Below, piece after piece: positions 29,201 to 37,672 of a stretch of DNA of 37,672 bases. This DNA is from Chara braunii. Its lineage: Eukaryota > Streptophyta > Charophyceae > Charales > Characeae. The stretch lies in assembly GCA_003427395.1 (NCBI GenBank), contig BFEA01000141.1, positions 1,240,384 through 1,278,055 on the forward strand. Reading direction: 5' to 3'. A model generated the notes under the pieces. It saw only the letters and a program-made list of their open reading frames with translations. It was not told the origin of the DNA and ran no database searches. How positions within the stretch are numbered: position 1 is the first letter of the stretch; each line of letters starts with the position of its first letter. A program made the translations under genes and the position numbers.

Positions 29201-29839
29201 TCAGTCTCTCTCAATCTCTTTTTACTGATTTTTTCAGGTGTCGATACCCACGCCCACGTACAATCTGAGACTGAGGCTTCGTGACAAAATGCCACCTGTA
29301 GCCAGCAAGCTCTGAGCACGACCACCCGAGGCACATAACACGGTAATTAACCATGGAGCAAAACTCCTCCCACAATGTAGGCAGCCCGTCTCAGTGGGCT
29401 CAGACAACGCCTCAATGTCGATAAACGCTGGGGACATGTACCTTTTTGCCAAACCGATCACATCTAGCCAACTTGTATCATCTGTGAGAAGAGAAGGAAC
29501 GGGAGGCCTATGATAGTCAGTATAAAGCATCGGCCCGAAGCTACGAATCAACGTAGCGCCACTCTCATCGAGCTCCCTCTCTCTCTGCTCAAGGTATTCG
29601 GTGGTTGAGATCCAGACCGGATCGAAAAGCTCATGAATCTTCTTGCCCTTCTTCAGGTAAGGCCTCTGATCATGGATAGTGTCATCAGCAAAACTGGTCT
29701 GGACAACGAAGATTGACAGATCTCCCTGTCTGAAACCAATGGCATTAACATACTGATAATGAAATGCCTCTTTGCATGAGATCCGATTGAGGTTGGTCAG
29801 TACTGACTCCATAACCGGCGTAGACTGAACTGTGCTCAT
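29201..29839 (-). pseudogene. ORF-D, right LTR copy, frameshifted
   Basis: It starts at ATG 29837-29839 (MSTVQSTPVMESVLTNLNRI) and follows the nested ORF-D closely through SWLDVIGLAKRYMSPAFIDI and EALSEPTE. There about 34 bp present in the other copies are deleted, so the frame changes and the cysteine/tryptophan-rich C-terminus is read out of frame to an unrelated end near 29234. The deletion sits at the site where the left copy has its first stop. Confidence 0.75.
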
Positions 29840-29899
29840 GAGTACCCTTGCCAGTACAAGCTGATCAGATGGTCCCTGGTAACAGGTTACCGAACAGAT

Positions 29900-30110
29900 T
29901 GCAGAAAACTGTCTGCTGAAAACTGAAAACTGAAAATTGAACGCTGATGACTAATGCTGAAGACTGATTGCTGGAAAATGATTGCTGGAAAACTGATTAC
30001 TTGGAAAATGATTGCTGGAAAATTGATTACTGAAAAATGATTGCTGAAAAACTGATTACTCGGAAAATTGATTGCTGAAAAAACTGAAGAAGAAACTGAT
30101 TACTGTTGAA
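29900..30110 (+). repeat. Degenerate tandem repeat, right LTR copy
   Basis: Units of 'gctggaaaactgattacttggaaaatgatt' type occur here, equivalent to 2290-2490 but with different unit number, as expected for slippage. Confidence 0.7.
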
Positions 30111-30295
30111 ATTACTGGTCGCTGAGCCAAATGCTGATTATATCTTATGAGTTGCTGAATTGTCAGTGATTACCATGTCATAACAACTTGTCATTTATCC
30201 TCGTGTCTTGCAGGTTTGCAGTACTTCTGGTAACTACTAGTTTACAACCTGATCCAATCTTATCCTACTCACTTCCTGCCCAATGCAATTTCGTT

Positions 30296-30550
30296 TTATT
30301 TGTATCTACAAATGGTTCTCCTTGCCTCCTCAACAGAACCCACAGATGAGATGGTTGCACAAAGTCTTCCGCTTCTGTCATACAAGTAGTAGGTATATTC
30401 AATTTTCGTATGGTTTCTCACGAGTGTCAACCCATGCTCCATCATGATGGTAGTCGGGTGATTATAGTCATCGGTTGCAATCTTCCTCATGTCCCTTGCT
30501 ATGACCTGATGCAAAGAACAAGTCATTCGAAATGTATCACCGTCCTCCAT
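30296..30550 (-). CDS. sP2 small protein, right LTR copy, intact (84 aa)
   Basis: A true ATG at 30548-30550, directly preceded by an in-frame TAA, gives MEDGDTFRMTCSLHQVIARD. The signature is KIEYTYYLYDRSGRLCATIS then SVGSVEEARRTICRYK. The nested copy shares most of the C-terminal half; the left copy is deleted. It lies between sP1 and ORF-D in sense order. It is paralogous to sP1 (IEYxxYF..G..HST.S.xExVEQA). No known family is recognised, and there is no signal or membrane segment. Confidence 0.62.
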   Translation of the reverse strand: MEDGDTFRMTCSLHQVIARDMRKIATDDYNHPTTIMMEHGLTLVRNHTKIEYTYYLYDRSGRLCATISSVGSVEEARRTICRYK

Positions 30551-30844
30551 TTACCCCCTCTTTTTTTTTTTTGGTTTAGCGTTGTCAATCTCGAGCCAGA
30601 AGATTTGCACTCTGTGCCTCGTAGCAGTCAACCGCAGATAAGAGTCCCTAGCAAAAGACTACAGCAGGGTCCCAGTAAGAGGTTTACAGCAAACTGGTGG
30701 ACGATTCGCTAGTGGCGGCCTCCTCAGATGAGTTTTCCGCATATCTATCCTTGATCGCCCTATCTAGGAAGTGGCAACAGAGAAGAAACAAAAGAGAATA
30801 AGAAAAAAAAAAAAAAAAAAAACCGAGAGAAAGACTTATAGTGT

Positions 30845-31090
30845 TCACTTGAGCCTCTCTTTTGCCTGTTCCACTGACTCCACTGAGGATCCAGTGCTGC
30901 GCAGATTACCCTGACAGTCGACGAAATAAAGTACGCACTCTATGAATTTCCTCTCACCCACGATCTGAACAGCGTGTTCCCTCTGGGTTTGCTGGTACAG
31001 CTTCATGTCCTGACTCGCCTCCTCTTCCCATCCCTTTTTCTTTTCTCTGACTAACGTGCTCTTTACTATTAGGATCTCGTTATCCCTCAT
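30845..31090 (-). CDS. sP1 small protein, right LTR copy (81 aa)
   Basis: The ATG at 31088-31090 begins MRDNEILIVKSTLVREKKKG. The C-terminal signature is KFIECVLYFVDCQGNLRSTG then SSVESVEQAKERLK. It differs from the left copy by only a few residues (IEY to IEC, VNCKGN to VDCQGN). A poly-A stretch (about 30804-30822 on the plus strand) lies just past its stop. Confidence 0.6.
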   Translation of the reverse strand: MRDNEILIVKSTLVREKKKGWEEEASQDMKLYQQTQREHAVQIVGERKFIECVLYFVDCQGNLRSTGSSVESVEQAKERLK

Positions 31091-32770
31091 ATCTCCTTTA
31101 CTACATTCATATCCCAAGATGGTGAGACCCTGGTTTTGGGCTGCTTTTCGTTAAATAGGGAGACACAGACGTTTTGAGTGATAGTTGGTGGGTACTGGCC
31201 GATGTAGTTTGTTTGCCATTGTCCCCTGTTGTTTGTCGTTTTAGACAGTCGTCTGAGCACTTGTTCAAAAGATGTTTTTCCCACTGATTGACGATGGGGT
31301 AACAATTGAGCAGTAGTTAGATAGCGATCTGGAAATGGTAGCACACTTTTTCAAGCCCCGGCTTCTACACAACAGGGCATTCGGATGAGAACTTCCAAGT
31401 GCTTTATCTGAGTTTCGAGTTCTTGTCAAGAAGGCTTTTCTGAGCACTGATTACTGTTGAGCATTGTCTGAACGTATTCCGAAAATTATCTGAGTTTCAC
31501 TAAAGTAACTTTCTAGTCTTGCATGAGTAGAGCCTAAGTTTCGCTTGAGTAATGCCTGAGTTTCACTTGAGTAATGTCTGAGTTTCACTTGAGTAAGTAT
31601 TTGCTTGAGTTAACTGAGTCTGTTTCGTCAGTCCTTCAGGCTGACACTTGAGTCTGAGAAGAAGTCGTTTAAGTCCAATTTGTGTTTGGACCATCTGAAA
31701 CCAAATCAAGATTGTTTGAAACGAATTATCCGAGCCTTAATTGCCCGATAATCAAAGCGCAACTAATACTGGCTTTGCCTCATACTACCCCTTTTTGCTG
31801 CCTCCACTCAACTTTCGACAGGCAGTAACACACAAAGGTCAATTCTTGACCCCCACGGTTAGCAGAGCCAGACAAGGGTAAGCATGGCTAGGGTGACACG
31901 CACTCCCCCAGTGCTATAACGAAGTCTCAAATATGAATCAGATGAAATAGGCGTGACACCATGACGGGGGTCTGCTCAGACAGCCTGTCACAGACCACCA
32001 TACGGGCCCTGAAGGGCGGGATTAGTAACGACTCAAAAAAAAAGAGTAGTCACTAATCACCATCCACAAAGAATTTCGCGAGTAGATATACAGTTTCCCT
32101 CAAGATGCGTTGTTTTTTGCCCATCATAGAACAATCTCAAATCACGAACTCTACTACTCACCAAAGGTTCACTTAAGGCGCGGCTGAATATGAACAGGCA
32201 AGCTACTCTTCTGAGCTCGTTTACTTAATCCACATTTTAATTCCCTGAATGATCGAAATCACTGCTGGGGTTTTCGCTCGGACGGAATTGTAAGCCCAAT
32301 AACAGTAAGGAATTAAATAAATAAATAATTAAATGAATGAGAGTAAGTTCTCTTTTAACTGATTAGATTGATCATATCTCTACCAGCTCACCACCTATCC
32401 TCAGTCAATGATTTGCACTAACAAAATTACCAAGCTTGCTTATCGGGTCAGATTCAACACGCTTGCTCCTCTGCTCTACTCCAAAGCGGTTTATCGTTCA
32501 CCATTGGAACAACTGAAGAATCAAAATCAATGAGAAAGACGGGATTGGCATTGTACCAATATTTGCTCAATCTGACCTATTTCAAGAAGTTATCACAGGG
32601 CTAAAAAGGGACCAATCTCCAAGCTACTGATCTCTCCGTCGTTGTCAGTGTTTTGAGTTCTCTTGTTAGGGCGAGCAACATCGATGGTCAAAACATTCCT
32701 CCAAAGCTCATCTAGGCTCGTTTAGAAGAGGCAGGGATGAGATAAGACCAGCGAGCCAAACAGACCAGCG
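31091..32770 (-). other. LTR stretch without recognised gene, right copy
   Basis: Contains the 22-bp tandem repeat (31527-31611) and the A9-loop hairpin (about 32021-32061). It is nearly identical to 3370-5085, with small deletions at about 32467 and 32747. Frames of 60-85 codons at 31087-31447 lack counterparts in the nested LTR. Confidence 0.5.
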
Positions 32771-32934
32771 TACCCCCCTGCGCTCACGAGGTTGGCGGCA
32801 CCTTCAATGATGCCTTTTCCTATTCACACGGGAACATGTATGATCGTGTTTTCATGCACTCGATCCTTTCCATGCCACATGTGAACTCTTACAATTACTG
32901 GCAAGATTTTGACCATATGAACACATGTAATCCC

Positions 32935-33165
32935 AAACGGTTATGTGCTCGCGCAGGCACACGAAGTAGCCACACAAAGCGGTCACACTGTGATCACGCA
33001 GCACCGTCACACTATGTAATCACGCCTCGTAGTCACCCTATGTAAACACGCCGCANAGTCATAAAACATAGTCACATAGCGTAATCACGAGNTGTAGTCA
33101 CACAGTGAGGTCACACGAAGTCGTTACACGAAGTAATCAACACTGTGCAATCACACACAGATGAG
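32935..33165 (-). repeat. Degenerate 15-bp minisatellite, right LTR copy
   Basis: Same array and same N positions as 13600-13830. Confidence 0.7.
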
Positions 33166-34556
33166 AGGGAAAGGAAAAGAAGTCAAATTCCTTATTTCAT
33201 TTGTAATCTCCATTCTCGTNNAATTTAAGCACACGATCGCAATGGCAGCACGTCTCTTTGACCTTGCCATGAGATCCATTAGATCATACAGTACGAATAA
33301 CNCTCCCAAATAAACTGTGCCTGGACGTGTTAAACTCCGTGAATATTCAACTCCAGCCTCACTAACATCTCAAACCATCCTCCCATACGTTAAATTCCTT
33401 CCGAGGCAAGTTNATTTCAAACGTTGTTACAAACCGAGGCTAGTTCATTTCAAACGTTGTTACAAACNGAGGCTACTCCCTTAATCGCTTATTTATACAG
33501 TCTACTGAGGAACTTAATTTTCTTTTGTCACTATGCGACATGATCTGTCAATGACAATCAATCGCACCGTTTACTNGAACTAAGAGGGGGAGTAAAACTA
33601 GTGAGAACAAAAGGGNTCATATTTCGTAAAAGCCAACATCTTATCTGAAGGCTCGACCATGATAATCATATCAGAAGACGTGTCAACGACCCTTGATTGC
33701 TTTCTCCGTTGCCTCCTGGAAACCACTTGAGGGTGATGGAAAGCAGATNATCATCAGCGCGAATACGCCAACCGGTAAGCAAAACCTCTCTCACACGTCT
33801 TTATAACTCAGACATCCTTTCTGGTGAAGAATTCACCAATGTTCATCTCACTGAGCGTTTGACTCGGTCATGGGCTGCCATTTGCTCGGACCCTTTGGCG
33901 TGAAGATGAGCTTACGCGCGTAAGCCTCCTTGACTTATCTCACTCGTTCTGTCACCTGCACTCTCGAGCCCTCGCTCGAGCCTCTTTCTTGTCAGTCCGC
34001 ACATGACTCCCTCCTCACGACCATACATATCACATATACGCCAATCATAGTAGATGAGTCGAGTCTCCCCCTGCTCAAGCAAGCACCAGCTCGGCTTATC
34101 ACTGGTCACGCACTAATTACCAGGTGATTATAGCCCATGCCTTAGTGAAAAGCTGTTGACCCGCATCCGTGACAAGGAGTAACCTCGCTCAGCACGCGGC
34201 AAACGGATCGAGTAGCAGCCTACTCCACACCCTGCAAACCAACTTCCCTTAATGGACTCCCCTCACGTGGTTCCGACAGGCTCCCCCTTCACTCTTATGC
34301 TGTCGTCCTCACGACAGCTGTAGCCATGTCACTTGAGTGTGCAGACAACAACGGACACACAAGTGCCGGAACTTTACACGAGCATGCAAGCAATTGACAT
34401 CCCCGCACTCTGCAAGCTCACGTCCTACTTCGCTTCACACACTGTTGTCTAGTTGACGTCAACATCTCACACCTGTACTTTTAGCTCTCGTCCCTTCTTG
34501 TTGACCTGTTGCACGCCCTCTCTCCACGCATGTCGATCCCCCCTTCTTCTTTTGCC
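33166..34556 (-). other. LTR leader without recognised gene, right copy
   Basis: Virtually identical to 13831-15222, including ambiguous bases. No conserved frame was seen. Confidence 0.5.
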
Positions 34557-35093
34557 TCACACCCGTCTCTTACCTTTACTCTGTTTTCCTCCTGTCCCGC
34601 GGCCTCCAATCCCGCGGCCCCTGGGAGTCAGCTCTCATGAGCTGGCCTCGGGTCCCTTTTCCACCGGCTCCGCGGCTCGGTGGTGTTTCTGGATCTCCTT
34701 GGGTCTGTTCCAGGACCTGAGATCCGTTTCTCAGTCCGCCTCACTCGTTTCGCTTTCCCCACCTGAGTCTCTCTCGTTATGTTGTTCCTCTCTCATCTCG
34801 GTCCCAGTTGATGACTCGATCTCATGATAGATGACAGTCACTCTCAAGCCCACGGTCACCCCATTTCGTCTGCACATCTGTTCCGCCCTGTCACGAGCTT
34901 CGGAAATGGCAGCCTGCAGCCTCTGATCACCTCGCATCTCCTCCTCTCTCCCCCCTTCTATGCAGACCTTCAGTCGGACTACTTCTCCCCCATCATAGTT
35001 CAGGGCCGTCGTAATCAGAGNGCCTTCACCCGACACTGNAACCCAGCGCACCGTGTGCCGCCAGCAGCCAGGCCTANAGCCGTGTAGTGCCAT
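34557..35093 (-). pseudogene. ORF-A, right LTR copy, two nonsense codons
   Basis: 537-nt frame with its ATG at 35091-35093. The first stop TGA at 34731-34733 follows SEAD, where the nested copy has CGT (Arg). The second is TGA at 34635-34637, shared with the left LTR copy. N bases affect a few N-terminal codons. The shared stop shows that at least that lesion predates, or was spread between, the two LTRs. Confidence 0.7.
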
Positions 35094-35234
35094 TGCCACT
35101 CANAATAGCCTGCCCCGTTTGATAGACAGCACAACACTAGATCGTCGANTTCNTATAGCAGNCCTATCCACANGAACTCGCANTACAGACTATACCACCA
35201 GGTGACTGGNCGCGGACGATATCTCAACCCCTCT

Positions 35235-35244
35235 CCCTTTTNTA
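35235..35244 (-). promoter_or_regulatory. TATA-box position of the 5' LTR (TANAAAAGGG)
   Basis: Same sequence and ambiguous base as 15901-15910. As the 5' LTR promoter it would start the genomic RNA about 6.5 kb upstream of the PBS. Confidence 0.5.
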
Positions 35245-35659
35245 GGGCTTTCCTCTGCGTTCTGAACGAGGAACTTTCATTAGTCCTTTTCAGACTCCAC
35301 CGCTTCTCAAGAATTTTAAAACAATGGATTAATAATTAACTTTCAAAAACTAATACTCAACCCAGAACCCAACGGTCGATCACGTATTAAATTCTCACTT
35401 GTCAATCCCAGACCCCAGCAATATGACTGCAGGTTTTGCGCCGTGGTCCCATTATGGAGTACTAGAAGTCACTTCTCCGTTTTTACATAGCAGCGCAGGC
35501 CCATCTTCATCGGGCACCCATGTCCGATGGCAAGGAGGGAGCTTATGACCCCTCCACAGGGGGGTGATAGGCCTCCTACCGATGCGGCCGCGGGTCACCC
35601 TTCTTTTGGGGTCTCATCGCACGGAGCCAGATCGGGGCTCACCCGCAGATAGTATATGC

Positions 35660-36270
35660 AAGGTCAGCCTACTTAGGCTACGGACTGTTGGCTTCGAAAT
35701 TCGAACCGTTGGCTTCCCGCGAAAGGATAAGCCAACAGGTTGAAAACCACATTTAGAAAACTAAATAGTAATAAAATAATAATAATAATACCAATAATGA
35801 TAATAATAATATTAATTGCCGAAAAGGAAAGGGTGGCGTCCCAGAATTTCTCCGCGCAGCACCCTTGCCTGACAGCGATCCACGTTCACGCAAAAAATTT
35901 GCACCCGATTTTCAATCTTTGTCATTCCTTTTCTTTGTTTTATTTTTTTCTTTTTCCTTCTAGTCCTTACTGTATCTGCCTCTTTACCTGGCCATCGGGG
36001 TCCCGCTACAAGGTTCGGACGAACGAGTCTAATTCAGGCGATATACAAGGGGTAAGTAGAGCCCCAGGCCATAAGGCCACAGTTGCAGTTCGAAAACCCG
36101 AATCGACGGCCTCCCCTGCGAAGTGACAGACGACAAGCGGAAAACTGAAAATTTGGGAAATTAAGTAATAACATTAATAATAATAATAATAATAACAATC
36201 AGTAAGCAAAAATGGAAAGGGGATCGTAACATCACAGTGGCCCAAAGCCGTTGGATTTTCCCCGAACTAA
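35660..36270 (-). promoter_or_regulatory. U3 tandem modules, right LTR copy
   Basis: Equivalent to 16330-16930: GTTGGCTT repeats, TTCGAAATTCGAA and two (TAA)n tracts (about 35758-35815 and 36165-36200). The microsatellite lengths differ slightly from the left LTR. Confidence 0.45.
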
Positions 36271-36674
36271 AGTGAGTTCAAATTCGGCGCTTTGTTTCCT
36301 CTCTTTTAGCGACCTTTATTTCGTGCACCTAACCCATAACCCTGTACAGAGGATTTCGTCGCACGACAGAAAAGACCGAGCCAGTCCTTTCACTTCTGTG
36401 TCCCAGGGCGAGCCCGGCGGCCACCACGGCCACAGGCCGGTCATGCTCTGCTGCACAGCAGGGCGCCGAGCCTGCGTGGACCAACGGAAATCAGTGGCGC
36501 ACCCCTTTATGTCGGGGGTTCTGCCACTGGGACTGGTCCATGCCAAGGCACAGCTTGGGTGCTAGGGACAACAGGGGTACAGGCTGGAACATCAAAACGG
36601 GGAGCTGGTACAAGAACTGGTACCAAGCAGGGCTTGGTACACAGAGGAGGGCCGGAAAGTCGTGCCCTCCGACA

Positions 36675-36678
36675 GCGC
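36675..36678. repeat. Target-site duplication, right copy (GCGC)
   Basis: Follows the CCGACA end of the right LTR and matches 1090-1093. Confidence 0.75.
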
Positions 36679-36833
36679 GACTTTCGTTTGAAGTACCCGT
36701 CAGCCTTTTTCGTGTGTACGTCCGCTTCCTGTGCCGACCCTTCATCTAGTATTGTGCTGAGTACTGTGCTGTATTTCTTTGAGGGGGTGCGTGTGTGTGC
36801 GCGCAGGGTTTCGTTTATTTCTTCCGATAGTTG
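36679..36833. other. Right flank, no recognised gene
   Basis: Unique-looking sequence between the element and the purine tract. It has a GTGCGTGTGTGTGCGCGC alternating purine-pyrimidine run near 36787-36805. Confidence 0.5.
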
Positions 36834-37153
36834 TGAAAAAAAAGGCCGGGAAAAAGCAAAGAAAAAAGAAGAAAGAAAAAGGAAAGAGAAAGAAAAGGAA
36901 AAAGAAAGAGAAAGGAGAAGAAAAAAGAAGAATAAAAAAAGAAACGAAAAAAGAAAAAAAAACAAGAGGAAAAAAGAAGAAAAAAGACAAAAGGAGAAAA
37001 CAGAGAAAAAAGGAAAGAAAAAAGAAAAAAAAGGAAAACAGAAAGAAAAACAGACAAAAGGAGAAAACAGAGAAAAAAGGAAAGAAAAAAGAAAAAAGGA
37101 AAGCACAAAGAGAAAAGAAGGAAAACAGAACGAAAAACAGAAAGAAAAACAGA
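36834..37153 (+). repeat. Polypurine tract of about 320 bp
   Basis: Almost only A and G, with a few C bases, in words such as AAAGAAAAAAGAAG and GAAAACAGAGAAAAAAGG. 'aggagaaaacagagaaaaaagg' occurs twice about 70 bp apart. Long frames here on both strands (Lys/Arg/Glu or Phe/Ser/Leu) are compositional only. Confidence 0.9.
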
Positions 37154-37291
37154 TGATGCAAGTACTGCCTCTTCCGCATGCTGCGCCCGGACGCCTGTTG
37201 CTTTCCTGATGGGCTCATCCTGCTAAAAGAAAGGGGCCATTTATCCGAAGGTCCGTTCTGGTTTCTGGCTCCACTGTTCATTGCCTGCCTC

Positions 37292-37305
<14 letters not shown>

Positions 37306-37324
<19 letters not shown>

Positions 37325-37347
37325 CAGAAAGAGAGAGATCGAGAGAT

Positions 37348-37399
<52 letters not shown>
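37306..37399 (+). repeat. (GA)n microsatellite preceded by (GT)n
   Basis: GTGTGTGTGTGT at about 37291-37306, then interrupted and finally pure GA repeats to 37399. Confidence 0.95.
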
Positions 37400-37402
<3 letters not shown>

Positions 37403-37465
37403 AACGCATCAGTTCCGTGCATGTATGTGCCCACGAATCCAGTTTCATATACACTGCAACGTACT

Positions 37466-37490
37466 CACACACACACAGACGCATACACAT
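37466..37490 (+). repeat. (CA)n microsatellite, imperfect
   Basis: ACTCACACACACACAGACGCATACACA. Confidence 0.7.
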
Positions 37491-37645
37491 TGTATATTTC
37501 CATGTTCTAGCAGAAGATCATTCCCATTTCGCTCATCCTATCAATGGAAGTAGCATGTCTGGAAAGCAGTGTATATTTCCATATTCTAGTGGAAGATTCA
37601 TTCTGATTTTGCTCATCCTATCGATGGAAGTAGCCTCCCTCTATC
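37491..37645 (+). repeat. Direct repeat, two units with 79-bp period
   Basis: GTATATTTCCATGTTCTAGCAG... and GTATATTTCCATATTCTAGTGG... both run on through GCTCATCCTATCRATGGAAGTAGC, with about ten substitutions over 63 bp. Confidence 0.85.
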
Positions 37646-37672
37646 TCTCTGCGTGCATGGCTGGAAAACCCT

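Larger units (their letters stand above)
1094..36674 (-). mobile_element. Giant Ty3/gypsy-type LTR retrotransposon, degenerate, carrying a nested LTR
   Basis: The ends are TGTCG...CGACA. The two outer LTRs (1094-17349 after removal of the insertion, and 28729-36674) are direct repeats. The four bases before the left LTR (GCGC, 1090-1093) equal the four after the right LTR (36675-36678). Between the LTRs, on the minus strand, lie a primer-binding site, gag, aspartic protease, RT, RNase H and integrase in Ty3/gypsy order. Without the nested LTR and its duplicated 4 bp the element is about 27.2 kb, far longer than the 5-10 kb usual for fungal gypsy elements. Pol is inactivated by many stops and frameshifts. 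Confidence 0.93.
28729..36674 (-). mobile_element. 5' LTR of the main element, uninterrupted (7,946 bp)
   Basis: Its left edge TATCGCA corresponds to TGTCGCA at 1094, with G to A in the terminal dinucleotide, and lies four bases from the PBS. Its right edge CCTCCGACA is followed by the GCGC duplication. In sense order it carries U3, TATA, ORF-A, minisatellite, sP1, sP2 and ORF-D. It retains the empty target site of the nested insertion (CAGC, 32766-32769). Confidence 0.92.

Noticed and set aside
36559-37434. Long Lys/Glu/Arg-rich or Phe/Ser/Leu-rich frames (up to 230 codons)
   Set aside because: They come from the polypurine tract and GA repeats, which lack stops in several frames.

Overview
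The window is almost entirely one very large Ty3/gypsy-type LTR retrotransposon (Metaviridae-like) on the minus strand. It is bounded by a 4-bp GCGC target-site duplication, and its left LTR is split by a second LTR of the same family. The pol proteins look fungal: an RT block with VPQGWTNG and PVKGP, an IADGLSR tether after RNase H, and an integrase with NAPVERGH and GDVVLLFDSSLETQW. I infer a repeat-rich filamentous fungus and cannot name a species.

Layout: 1-1093 is left flank with a hairpin, broken zinc-knuckle-like ORFs on the minus strand and a purine-rich stretch. 1094-17349 is the element's 3' LTR, interrupted at 5093-13431 by a complete 8.3-kb LTR in the opposite (+) orientation. 17350-28728 is the internal region: a purine-rich tract at the LTR edge, 2.8 kb of structured repeats, then (reading right to left) primer-binding site, a tandem array of novel modules, a 96-residue ORF, gag, protease, RT, RNase H and integrase. 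28729-36674 is the 5' LTR (7,946 bp). 36675-37672 is right flank made of polypurine tract, GA and CA microsatellites and a 79-bp repeat. With the nested LTR removed, the element is about 27.2 kb with LTRs of about 7.9 kb.

The unusual biology is in the LTR. Each of the three LTR copies carries the same series of genes, in element sense and upstream of the primer-binding site: ORF-A (178 aa, RG-rich basic tail), two related small proteins sP1 and sP2 (about 80-86 aa), and ORF-D (224 aa). ORF-D recurs as three tandem, decayed modules between the primer-binding site and gag, followed by a third small protein (sP3) related to sP1 and sP2. The element therefore appears built from two protein families of unknown function that were amplified in both LTR and internal region. 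A TATA box precedes ORF-A, and a conserved splice-donor-like site lies at its 3' end.

The main element is dead: there are nonsense codons and frameshifts throughout gag-pol, an RT YIDH in place of YIDD, and LRTN in RNase H. Its LTR ORFs are also broken, whereas the nested LTR keeps ORF-A, sP1 and ORF-D open. Assembly caveats: the 385-base N gap in RT is flanked by identical 85-bp sequences and is probably artificial, and the two LTR halves share ambiguous bases at the same positions, so they may come from one collapsed consensus.
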